Assembly (NCBI RefSeq): GCF_019173455.1
Contig: NZ_JADPQH010000002.1
Coordinates: 201,490-265,489 of the forward strand
Direction: 5' to 3'
DNA: 64,000 bases
DNA from: Nesterenkonia sp. Act20
Lineage (GTDB): Bacteria > Actinomycetota > Actinomycetes > Actinomycetales > Micrococcaceae
The notes beneath the pieces are model-generated. The model was not told the origin of the DNA, ran no database searches, and worked only from the letters and a program-made list of their open reading frames with translations. The first letter of the stretch is position 1. Every line of letters begins with the position of its first letter. The position numbers and the translations under genes are program-made. Of this stretch, positions 57,346-64,000 are shown piece after piece.

Positions 57346-57960
57346 ATGGATACTCCTCTGAAGGCCCTCGTTCTGAACTGCACGCTCAAGCCCTCCCCCG
57401 GTGCATCCAGCACCGACGTGATCACCGACCAGCTGCTGGCCGAGCTGGACTCCCACGGCGTCGCCGGGGAGACCATCCGCGTGGTGGATTACGACGACGT
57501 CAAACCCGGCGTGGAAGCAGATATGGGCCACGGGGATCAGTTCCCCGAGATCCTGGAGCGCATCAAGGCCGCCGACATCCTAGTGTTCGGCACTCCCACC
57601 TGGGTGGGCCACATGTCCAGCGTGGCGCAGCGCGTGCTGGAGCGCCTGGACTCGGCGCTCTCCGAGACCGATGAGGCGGGCCGCCCGATCATGTTCGGCA
57701 AGGTCGCGATCGTCGCCGTCGTCGGCAATGAGGACGGCGCCCACAAGATCATCGCGGACGCCTTTCAGGGACTCAACGACATCGGCTTCACCATCCCGGC
57801 CCAGGGTGGGACCTACTGGAACCACGAGGCGATGAACCCCAAGGACTATAAGGACCTCGAGGAGACTCCCGCCGCCGTGGCCGCGACCAACAAGACCGCC
57901 ACTACCAACGCGGTGCACCTGGCCCGCCAGCTCAGCCAGGCACAGTACCCGGGGAACTGA
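57346..57960 (+). CDS. Flavodoxin/NADPH-dependent FMN reductase family protein
   Basis: The 204-residue protein (start ATG 57346) has the flavin-binding start LVLNCTLKPSPGASSTDVI and the FMN loop DILVFGTPTWVGHMSSVAQR, with the C-terminal VAVVGNEDGAHKI loop and GTYWNHE. It is an NAD(P)H-dependent flavin oxidoreductase of the WrbA/flavodoxin-like type. Its substrate is not evident. It is divergent from the SpoIIM-like gene and 124 nt upstream of a PEP-mutase-like gene. Confidence 0.88.
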   Translation: MDTPLKALVLNCTLKPSPGASSTDVITDQLLAELDSHGVAGETIRVVDYDDVKPGVEADMGHGDQFPEILERIKAADILVFGTPTWVGHMSSVAQRVLERLDSALSETDEAGRPIMFGKVAIVAVVGNEDGAHKIIADAFQGLNDIGFTIPAQGGTYWNHEAMNPKDYKDLEETPAAVAATNKTATTNAVHLARQLSQAQYPGN

Positions 57961-58084
57961 CCCTGATGCCTGACCACAGCTGAACGGAGTCCCTGGCTCT
58001 GGTCTGCTGCAGGTAGTTCTGACCTCGGGCTTCATACGGGGCGGTGTGCTTCCCAGTGGAGGCGCACTGTGCAAGCATGCGGAG

Positions 58085-58858
58085 ATGACTACCTCACAGG
58101 AACGCGCCCAGCTGCTGCTCGATCTCCACCACCGGGACGCCCCGGTCATCCTTCCCACCGTCTGGGACGTCTGGTCCGCCGAGACCTGCGCCGCCGCAGG
58201 CTTCTCGGCCCTGACCATCGGAAGCCACCCGGTGGCCGACTCACTGGGCCAGGCCGACGGTGAGGGCATGGAGCTCGACGAGGTCCTCGCCGTGGTCCGT
58301 CGGATCACCGACGTGGTGGACCTCCCGGTCTCGGTGGACCTGGAGTCCGGCTACGACACCCCGGCCGAGGAGCTCGTGCACAAGACCCTGGAGGCCGGTG
58401 CTGTTGGCATCAACATCGAGGACACCGTCCACTCCATGGACGAAATGCGCTCCCCACAGGAGCACGGCGCCTACATCGCCCAGATCCGGGCCGCCGCCGA
58501 TGCCGCTGGCACCCACTTGGTCATCAATGGGCGCACCGACGCCTTCACCACCGATGAGGCCCCAGAGGCTCAGCTGGAGGACGCGCTGACCCGGCTGCGT
58601 CTGCTGGAAGAGGCCGGCGCCGATTCGCTCTACCCGGTGAAGGTGCCGTCCAAGGAATACCTCGCCCGGATCCTCAATGCGGTGAGCACCCCGGTGAACG
58701 TCACGGCTCATCCGGTCAACGGTGCAGTGCCTGAGTGGATGAGCCTGGAGGAGATCACCCGCATGGGCGTCAAGCGTGTCTCCTTCGGACCGCTGCTGCA
58801 GCGCAGCCTCACCGATGCCATGAGCGAGATCCTCAAGCCCTGGACGCCCGCCGCCTAG
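58085..58858 (+). CDS. Isocitrate lyase/phosphoenolpyruvate mutase family protein
   Basis: The 257-residue protein has the TIM-barrel motifs of the family: ILPTVWDVWSAETCAAAGFS, LPVSVDLESGYDTPAEEL with its metal-binding Asp and Glu, VGINIEDTVHS and VINGRTDAF. Members include carboxyvinyl-carboxyphosphonate mutases and lyases of small oxo-acids. The ATG at 58085 has GCGGAG directly before it, which is close for a Shine-Dalgarno site. Substrate is unknown. Confidence 0.85.
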   Translation: MTTSQERAQLLLDLHHRDAPVILPTVWDVWSAETCAAAGFSALTIGSHPVADSLGQADGEGMELDEVLAVVRRITDVVDLPVSVDLESGYDTPAEELVHKTLEAGAVGINIEDTVHSMDEMRSPQEHGAYIAQIRAAADAAGTHLVINGRTDAFTTDEAPEAQLEDALTRLRLLEEAGADSLYPVKVPSKEYLARILNAVSTPVNVTAHPVNGAVPEWMSLEEITRMGVKRVSFGPLLQRSLTDAMSEILKPWTPAA

Positions 58859-58924
58859 TCATTCGGGAGAAACTCGGTGCAAACGCGCAAGTTCCAGCGG
58901 TCCCGCTGACGCTAGGCTTGGCGG

Positions 58925-59737
58925 ATGCGCAATGTCATCACCGGAGAGGGAGTCGAGCTGGAGCTTCCAGCCGCCTCGCTGATCACCCGGGCGGCTTCCC
59001 TGATCGTGGACCTGATCGTCTACTGGTTCGCTCTGCTCGCGTACGTGATCCTCTCCGGGATGGCGGCCGCCGTCGCCTTCTCGAATCCGGCGCTGGAAGC
59101 GGCGGTGACCCTGGGCGGGGCGGTGCTCTGCCTGGTGGTGGTGCCGATGACCGTGGAGACGCTCTCGCGTGGGCGGTCGGTGGGCCGGCTCATCTTCGGA
59201 ACCCGCGTAGTGCGCGACGACGGCGGCGCGATCCGGCTGCGACATGCCGCCATCCGTGCGCTGGTCGGCTTCGGGGAGATCTACCTGACCTTCGGCATGG
59301 TGCCGCTCTTCGCGGGTATGTTCAGCCGGCGCACCAAGCGGCTGGGCGATATGGTCGCCGGCACCTACGTGATCCGAGTCCGCCAGCCCGCGGTGAAGCC
59401 GATGATGCTTCCGGTGCCTCCGCAGCTGACCTCTTGGACCCAGATCGCTGATCTGGGCCGCCTCCCTGATCCGGTGGCGGCCCGGGTCTCACGATTGCTC
59501 CGCACGGTGCAGGAGTCCCCCAAGGGGCACAACACCGAAGCCTTGGAGCACGCGGCGAACCGGCTGGCCAACGAAGTGGCCGCCTATGTGGCACCCCCGG
59601 CGCCGCCGTCGTCGGCCACTGACTTTCTGGTCGCGGTCATGGCCGAGCGCCGCAATCGCGAGTACCGGCGCCTGCGCGCCCAGGCCGAGCGCCAGCACAG
59701 GCTGAGCCAGCGCCTGCACCAGCTGCCCTACGCCTGA
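58925..59737 (+). CDS. RDD family membrane protein
   Basis: The N-terminal half is an RDD domain: LITRAASLIVDLIVYWFALL (first helix with the Arg and Asp), GRSVGRLIFGTRVVRDDGG (the loop), and RRTKRLGDMVAGTYVIRVRQ (the conserved end). The rest, about 110 residues, is soluble and helical with basic patches (RRNREYRRLRAQAERQHR). RDD proteins are of uncertain function, often near SpoIIM-like genes, as here. It converges on a strong inverted repeat. Confidence 0.88.
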   Translation: MRNVITGEGVELELPAASLITRAASLIVDLIVYWFALLAYVILSGMAAAVAFSNPALEAAVTLGGAVLCLVVVPMTVETLSRGRSVGRLIFGTRVVRDDGGAIRLRHAAIRALVGFGEIYLTFGMVPLFAGMFSRRTKRLGDMVAGTYVIRVRQPAVKPMMLPVPPQLTSWTQIADLGRLPDPVAARVSRLLRTVQESPKGHNTEALEHAANRLANEVAAYVAPPAPPSSATDFLVAVMAERRNREYRRLRAQAERQHRLSQRLHQLPYA

Positions 59738-59749
59738 GCCGGTCTTCCT

Positions 59750-59801
59750 GGCTGGTTGAGTCATCCGGGCGTTACGTTCGCACCGGATTACTCAACCAGC
59801 C
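59750..59801. terminator. Large intergenic hairpin between convergent genes
   Basis: GGCTGGTTGAGTCATCCGG (59750-59768) and CCGGATTACTCAACCAGCC (59783-59801) form a 19-bp stem with one mismatch and a 14-nt loop. It lies between the RDD gene and the small membrane gene that converges on it. No T-run follows on either strand, so it could be a bidirectional terminator without a poly-U or a copy of a genome-wide repeat. Confidence 0.7.
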
Positions 59802-59828
59802 GGGAAAGGGCATGCGATTCCTTTTGGT

Positions 59829-59984
59829 TTACCAGTAGTGCTTACGGCCACCGACTGCGCGGCCGAGGGATCCCAGGATCCACAGGATGACGCCGACGAC
59901 GAGCAGGATGATGCCGATCGTCCAGAGGATGGACACGTCAATGACGGCTCCCACGATCAGGAGAATGAGTCCGAGAATAATCAC
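59829..59984 (-). CDS. Small hydrophobic protein (DUF6131-like)
   Basis: The GTG at 59984 with GAAAGGAA 7-8 nt upstream is preferred to the longer frame. The 51-residue product has two hydrophobic helices (IILGLILLIVGAVIDV, then IGIILLVVGVILWIL) and ends in GRKHYW. Such tiny two-helix proteins are common in actinobacteria and grouped as DUF6131. The function is not known. Confidence 0.7.
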   Translation of the reverse strand: MIILGLILLIVGAVIDVSILWTIGIILLVVGVILWILGSLGRAVGGRKHYW

Positions 59985-60088
59985 GAGGTAATTCCTTTCT
60001 TTGCGGCGCGGAAATCGCACCTCTTGTATTGAGGCTACCGGTGCAGGTCAAACCTAGGAAGCAGCGCGCCGTGAAGACACCAAGCGCA

Positions 60089-60589
60089 TTAACCGGAGGG
60101 TCTCGCCTGAGGCTTTCCCCTCCGGCCCAACCGGTCCCGAGCCCGTTCCCGGTCACGGACCACCGGCACCGAGGAGGTCGCCTCGCTAAGGCCCGCCACC
60201 GGTGTGTCCACGTAGACCGATTCCACCTGCTCCGCGACGAAGGTCTCGTGCCAGATCCCCACCACGCCCGGGACCTTCAACGCGCCTCGGTTGAAGGCCG
60301 CCCAAGCCGGCCGATGAAGTCCTTCCCGATCCGAGGCGTAGCTGTAGAGCTTCTCGGCGGATGACCAGTACTGGATGCACAGCGGACCACCCCGACCGAA
60401 AGCCAGCCGGTAACCGAGCAGCCCTGAATCGGGATCCGCGGTGAGCTCCTCGAGCATCTTCGGCATGGCCGCAAACACCGGGAACCAGGTTCGCACTCGC
60501 CACGGCCGGTTGATGGTCATGCCGATGATGAACACCACCACCTCACCCTCATGCTGGTGCGTGTGCCGCCCCTTCTTCACCTCTCGCAT
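60089..60589 (-). CDS. DUF4188 family protein (monooxygenase-like)
   Basis: The ATG at 60589 is supported by GAGGAG 7 nt upstream, giving 166 residues. The protein contains VVVFIIGMTINRPWRVRTWF and LGYRLAFGRGGPLCIQYWSS, the conserved parts of DUF4188, which has a dimeric alpha/beta-barrel fold related to antibiotic monooxygenases. A WHETF segment and a basic tail follow. The role is not known. It is divergent from the aldehyde dehydrogenase gene. Confidence 0.82.
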   Translation of the reverse strand: MREVKKGRHTHQHEGEVVVFIIGMTINRPWRVRTWFPVFAAMPKMLEELTADPDSGLLGYRLAFGRGGPLCIQYWSSAEKLYSYASDREGLHRPAWAAFNRGALKVPGVVGIWHETFVAEQVESVYVDTPVAGLSEATSSVPVVRDRERARDRLGRRGKPQARPSG

Positions 60590-60708
60590 CTGACGCTCCT
60601 CGATGTGGTGCCGCCGCCGTCGTGAAGGCTCACCCCAATGCTCGCGCAGGATCACGTCCCGGACCATAGAAACCGGCCGCAGTGCAAGGGCACTCTGAGA
60701 ACTGAGTG

Positions 60709-60737
60709 TTGCGCATCACATCACCACATCGTAAAAT
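60709..60737 (+). promoter_or_regulatory. Candidate promoter of the aldehyde dehydrogenase gene
   Basis: TTGCGC (60709-60714) and TAAAAT (60732-60737) are spaced by 17 nt. The start codon GTG at 60773 lies 36 nt after the -10 element, with GGAGGAG 6 nt before it. The -10 overlaps a palindrome that resembles one in the amine oxidase promoter. Confidence 0.55.
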
Positions 60738-60751
60738 GAACGTGAATCATT
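60735..60751. promoter_or_regulatory. Candidate TetR operator at the aldehyde dehydrogenase promoter
   Basis: AATGAACGTGAATCATT is an inverted repeat (AATGA / TCATT with a 7-nt centre) that begins inside the -10 element. A similar 17-mer (AATGAATGTAGTTAATT, 12 of 17 identical) sits at the same offset in the amine oxidase promoter at 62978. A TetR-family gene lies between the two, so it is the likely regulator. Confidence 0.5.
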
Positions 60752-60772
60752 ATCTGAGTGGAGGAGACCCTT

Positions 60773-62203
60773 GTGAGCTCGCGGCTTGAGAATTTCATCA
60801 ATGGATCATTCGTCGAGGCCACGGGCGCCTCGAACATGGACGTCGTCAACCCCGTCAACGGGGAGCGCGTGGCCCTCTCCCCCATCTCCGAAGCCTCCGA
60901 CGTCGACGCTGCCTTCGCCGCGGCACGCGAGGCTTTCGCGTCCTGGAAGTCCGTGACGCCCTCCGAACGGCAGCGCTGCCTGCTGGCCCTGGCGGACTCA
61001 ATGGAGGCACACTCCGAGGAGCTGGTCGAAGCCCAGCACCGCAACACCGGGCAGCCGCGGCGGATCATCGCCGAGGAGGAGGTCGCCGCGGGCGCGGATC
61101 AGCTGCGCTTCTTCGCCGGCGCCGCCCGCCTGCTCGAGGGCCGCGGCGCCGCGGAGTACATGGAGGGACACACCTCCTATGTGCGCCGCGAGCCCCTCGG
61201 CGTCGTCGCGCAGATCACGCCCTGGAACTTTCCGCTCATGATGGCGATCTGGAAGATCGGGCCCGCCCTGGCGGCCGGCAACACCATCGTGCTCAAGCCT
61301 GCCGAATCCACTCCCGAATCCACACTGGTCCTCGCCCGCCTGGCCGGTGAGGTCTTCCCCGCCGGTGTGCTCAACGTGGTCCTCGGCGATGGGAGCACCG
61401 GGAAGCTGCTCACCGAGCATGACACGCCGGCGATGGTCGCGATCACCGGTTCGGTGCGCGCGGGCCAGCACGTCGCCGCCTCAGCTGCGGAGAAGGTCAA
61501 GCGCACCCACCTCGAACTCGGCGGCAAGGCCCCCGCCGTGGTCTTCGCCGACGCAGACCTGCCTAAGGCGGCCGAGGCCCTGATCACCTTCGGCACCTTC
61601 AACGCCGGCCAGGACTGCACAGCAGTCACCCGCGTGATCGTTGAGGACAGCATCCATGACGAGTTCGTGGAGCTACTCGCCGCTGAGGCGCGCAAGGCGA
61701 CCACCGGAGAGGCCGACGACGCGAGGAACGACTTCGGTCCGCTGAACAACGTGCGCCACTACGAGACGGTCTGCACGAAGCTCAAGAACATCCCGGCCCA
61801 CGCCACCGTGGTGACCGGAGGCGCGCCGTCGGAGGACGCCACGGGCTTCTTCGTCGAACCCACCATCATCACGGGGGTCCGTCAGGAGGATGAGCTGGTC
61901 CAGGAGGAGACCTTCGCGCCGGTGCTCACCGTGCAGCGCTTCTCCACCGAGGAGGAGGCCATCGAGCTCTCCAACGGCGTGGAATACGCGCTGGCCTCCA
62001 GCGTCTGGACCTCGAACCACACCCGCGCCATGCGCTTCACCCGAGACCTCGATTTCGGCTGCGTCTGGGTCAACACGCACCTGCTGCTCGTCGCGGAGAT
62101 GCCGCACGGCGGCTTCAAATCCTCGGGCTACGGCAAGGACCTGTCGAACTATTCAGTCGAGGAGTACACCCGGGTCAAGCACATCATGCACGCTCTGAAC
62201 TGA
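60773..62203 (+). CDS. Aldehyde dehydrogenase, gamma-aminobutyraldehyde dehydrogenase-like
   Basis: The GTG at 60773 follows GGAGGAG and starts VSSRLENFINGSFVEA; it gives 476 residues. NAD-dependent ALDH motifs are all present: the QITPWNFPLMMAIWKIGPAL cofactor segment, KPAESTPESTL, ITGSVRAGQHVAA, LELGGKAPAVVF with the catalytic Glu, and FGTFNAGQDCTAVTRVIVED with the catalytic Cys. EETFAPVLTVQRF and the ending GYGKDLSNYSVEEYTRVKHI match 4-aminobutyraldehyde dehydrogenases. With the adjacent flavin amine oxidase, it would take putrescine through 4-aminobutanal to GABA. Its end overlaps the TetR gene by 20 nt, convergent. Confidence 0.88.
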   Translation: MSSRLENFINGSFVEATGASNMDVVNPVNGERVALSPISEASDVDAAFAAAREAFASWKSVTPSERQRCLLALADSMEAHSEELVEAQHRNTGQPRRIIAEEEVAAGADQLRFFAGAARLLEGRGAAEYMEGHTSYVRREPLGVVAQITPWNFPLMMAIWKIGPALAAGNTIVLKPAESTPESTLVLARLAGEVFPAGVLNVVLGDGSTGKLLTEHDTPAMVAITGSVRAGQHVAASAAEKVKRTHLELGGKAPAVVFADADLPKAAEALITFGTFNAGQDCTAVTRVIVEDSIHDEFVELLAAEARKATTGEADDARNDFGPLNNVRHYETVCTKLKNIPAHATVVTGGAPSEDATGFFVEPTIITGVRQEDELVQEETFAPVLTVQRFSTEEEAIELSNGVEYALASSVWTSNHTRAMRFTRDLDFGCVWVNTHLLLVAEMPHGGFKSSGYGKDLSNYSVEEYTRVKHIMHALN

Positions 62204-62849
62204 CCCGTCGGCGCAGGCCGTCGATCAGCGCGTCGAGAGCCATCTCGAAGGCGCGATCGGCGGAGCCGCGGGCATCAGCCGCGCGCAGGGCAGCCGCCTC
62301 GGCGAAGGCCGGCGCCATGTCCAAAAGGCCTCCAGGGTCAAAGATGTCCGCCGGGGCGGAGGCGTCGAAGGCGGCGCCGAACACCAGCGCCTCGATCCCC
62401 ACGATCATGTCCACCGCCTCGCGCTGCTCGATCCCGGCGGAGTGCAGCGCGGTGAAGACCCGCTCATACATCTTCACCGACTGCGGCGCATCGGCGATGG
62501 GCAGCACCGCGATCAGCGGAATCAGCTCGGTGTGCTCGATGTAGCAGTCGCGGTAGGAACGTGCCCAGTGGCGCAGACCCTCCGGCCAGTCCAGGCGATC
62601 AAACGCGCTGTAGTCGATCTGCTCGTTGAGCCGGTCCTGGATCAGCACCAGGACATCGTGCTTGGAGGACACATGGTTGTACAGCGCGGAAGCGGAGACG
62701 CCCAGCTTTCGCGCGAGCCCCGCCATCGTGAGGTGGTCATACCCGCGCTCGGCCACCAGCTCCATGGCCTCGCCGGCAATCGCGCTGCGGGAGAGGACCG
62801 GGGAGGTGGGCCGTCCTCGCCGACGAGAGGTGGTTTTCTCCTCTGACAC
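62184..62849 (-). CDS. TetR family transcriptional regulator
   Basis: The 221-residue protein starts at a GTG with AAGGA 7-8 nt upstream. The N-terminus is basic (SRRRGRPTSPVLSR) and the helix-turn-helix reads GYDHLTMAGLARKLGVSASA followed by LYNHVSSKHDVLVLI, a TetR signature. The ligand domain is helical (about 85-215). It is transcribed away from the amine oxidase gene and towards the aldehyde dehydrogenase gene, so repression of these by an amine-derived inducer is the simplest model. Confidence 0.9.
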   Translation of the reverse strand: MSEEKTTSRRRGRPTSPVLSRSAIAGEAMELVAERGYDHLTMAGLARKLGVSASALYNHVSSKHDVLVLIQDRLNEQIDYSAFDRLDWPEGLRHWARSYRDCYIEHTELIPLIAVLPIADAPQSVKMYERVFTALHSAGIEQREAVDMIVGIEALVFGAAFDASAPADIFDPGGLLDMAPAFAEAAALRAADARGSADRAFEMALDALIDGLRRRVSSERA

Positions 62850-62951
62850 TGCTCGGTCCTTTGCTCGAAACGGTCTTTCCTTCGGCGGCTCAATCTACAG
62901 CGAACTCCACCCTCCACCATGTAACAGGCTCATGAACTTCTCGGCGAAGGC

Positions 62952-62994
62952 TTGACATCGGCTCGACGCTGTCCGTTAATGAATGTAGTTAATT
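62952..62994 (+). promoter_or_regulatory. Candidate amine oxidase promoter with overlapping operator
   Basis: TTGACA (62952-62957) and GTTAAT (62975-62980) are spaced by 17 nt. AATGAATGTAGTTAATT (62978-62994) begins 3 nt into the -10, exactly as the similar site does at the aldehyde dehydrogenase promoter. The ATG at 63015 follows with GAAGGGGAA 4-5 nt upstream. Confidence 0.55.
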
Positions 62995-63014
62995 TAAATG
63001 TGAAGGGGAACACT

Positions 63015-64000
63015 ATGGAGACCACGAGATCAGTGGGCAGCGTCGAGGCGCTGGAGGCCGACGTCGTCGTCGTCGGTGGTGGTCCGGCCGGGCTGATGGC
63101 GGCACGCACGCTGCAGGCCGCCGGACATTCGGCGATCGTGCTGGAGGCCCGTGACCGCGTGGGCGGGCGCACCTGGTCCAAGGAGATCGACGGGGCCTTC
63201 TTGGAGATCGGCGGCCAGTGGGTCTCCCCCGATCAGACCGAGCTCCTCGGCCTCGTCGAAGAGCTCGGCATGGGCACCTTCTCCCGCTACCGCGAGGGCG
63301 CGAACATCTACCTGGACCGGGACGGCGAGCGCCACGAGTACACCGGGGACATGTTCCCCGCCGCGGAGCACACCGTCGCGGAGATGGAACGCATCATCGG
63401 CATCCTCGATGAGCTCGCAGCCGCTATCGGTCCCGCAGAACCCTGGGCACACCCGAAGGCGCGCGAGCTGGACACGGTGACCTTCAACGCATGGTTGCGC
63501 GAACAGACCGAGGACGCCGCCGCCCGGGAGAACATCGCGATCTTCCTCGCCGGGGGGATGCTCACCAAACCCGACCACGCCTTCTCCGCGCTGCAGGCAG
63601 TGCTGATGGCGGCCTCGGCGGGCTCCTTCAGCAACCTGGTGGACGAGGACTTCATCCTGGACCGCCGGGTGATCGGCGGGATGCAGAGCGTCTCCGAGAC
63701 CATGGCCTCCCGGCTGTCCGAGGGCTCCGTGCACCTGGAGACCCCGGTGCGCACCATCACCTGGAACGACGACGGCGGCGCGACCGTCTTCTCGGACAGG
63801 GTCACCGTGCGCGCCCAGCAGGTGATCCTCGCTGTACCGCCGAACCTCTACTCACGGATCAGCTTCGAACCGCCGCTCCCCCGCCTGCAGCATCAGATGC
63901 ACCAGCACCAGTCCATGGGCCTGGTGATCAAGGTCCACGCGGTGTACGACACGCCGTTCTGGCGGGACAAGGGCCTCTCCGGCACCGGGTTCGGACCCAA
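63015..64000 (+). CDS. Flavin-containing amine oxidase (putrescine oxidase-like), C-terminal end outside window
   Basis: The frame runs from ATG 63015 to the right edge without a stop (328 codons). The N-terminal FAD-binding motif is VVVVGGGPAGLMAARTLQAA, followed by VLEARDRVGGRTWSKEI and GGQWVSPDQTELLGLVEEL. It continues RRVIGGMQSVSETMASRL and QVILAVPPNLYSRISFEP, as in flavin monoamine oxidases and bacterial putrescine oxidases. The FAD-linked enzyme would oxidise an amine to an aldehyde with hydrogen peroxide release. The neighbouring aldehyde dehydrogenase suggests putrescine as substrate, but this is inferred. Confidence 0.85.
   Translation, partial: METTRSVGSVEALEADVVVVGGGPAGLMAARTLQAAGHSAIVLEARDRVGGRTWSKEIDGAFLEIGGQWVSPDQTELLGLVEELGMGTFSRYREGANIYLDRDGERHEYTGDMFPAAEHTVAEMERIIGILDELAAAIGPAEPWAHPKARELDTVTFNAWLREQTEDAAARENIAIFLAGGMLTKPDHAFSALQAVLMAASAGSFSNLVDEDFILDRRVIGGMQSVSETMASRLSEGSVHLETPVRTITWNDDGGATVFSDRVTVRAQQVILAVPPNLYSRISFEPPLPRLQHQMHQHQSMGLVIKVHAVYDTPFWRDKGLSGTGFGP

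Overview
The window is high-GC actinobacterial DNA, most likely from the Micrococcaceae (an Arthrobacter or Nesterenkonia-like organism). The phylum rests on the GAF-ANTAR regulator, the DUF4235, DUF3618 and holin-like envelope trio, the many GTG and TTG starts and the overall composition. The family is only a guess. I see no rRNA, tRNA, CRISPR array or intact insertion sequence.

Layout. (1) 1-4.7 kb: the end of an MFS transporter, three small envelope proteins, a manganese catalase, a CBS-domain protein and a GAF-ANTAR regulator, which looks like a stress module. (2) 4.7-6.3 kb: a membrane-anchored protein with leucine-rich-variant repeats. (3) 6.5-48.5 kb: a very large surface-glycopolymer locus. 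It has tandem glycerol-3-phosphate cytidylyltransferases, two GT29-like transferases with helical repeats, a TupA-like ATP-grasp protein, two CMP-ulosonate synthetases, an HMGL-type aldolase fusion, a NeuB fusion, HAD and IMPase phosphatases, three long GT2 plus GT4-like enzymes, a GT4-like plus GT28-like fusion, a GT4 enzyme, two alpha/beta hydrolases, a GSCFA protein, a methyltransferase fusion, a UDP-sugar dehydrogenase and several membrane coiled-coil proteins. A candidate bacteriocin-like pair lies inside it (14.4-15.2 kb). The part from about 25 to 41 kb is visibly richer in A/T and holds most of the unrecognised genes. (4) 48.6-53.1 kb: glmM, a CPBP protease, an Asp/Glu racemase and a DUF1461 membrane protein. 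(5) 53.4-56.2 kb: a WxL-like secreted-protein cluster with a DUF916-type membrane protein. (6) 56.3-60.6 kb: SpoIIM-like, flavodoxin, PEP-mutase-like, RDD and small membrane proteins. (7) 60.7-64 kb: a putrescine/amine catabolic module (aldehyde dehydrogenase, TetR regulator, flavin amine oxidase) with matching candidate operators.

How the genes may work together. The glycopolymer locus appears to make two kinds of CMP-activated 3-deoxy-ulosonic acid. One route is NeuB plus an IMPase-type phosphatase. The other is an HMGL-type pyruvate aldolase, a cytidylyltransferase and a HAD phosphatase, translationally coupled by 4-nt overlaps. Both synthases are fused to a similar Rossmann-like domain that resembles GT42/DUF115 proteins, and two GT29-like transferases lie nearby. 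CDP-glycerol from the two TagD-like enzymes and a UDP-uronate would supply other building blocks. This fits a teichulosonic-acid-like or ulosonate-containing wall polymer, but the polymer structure is inference. No polymerase or classical flippase is seen in the window, so the locus may depend on genes elsewhere.
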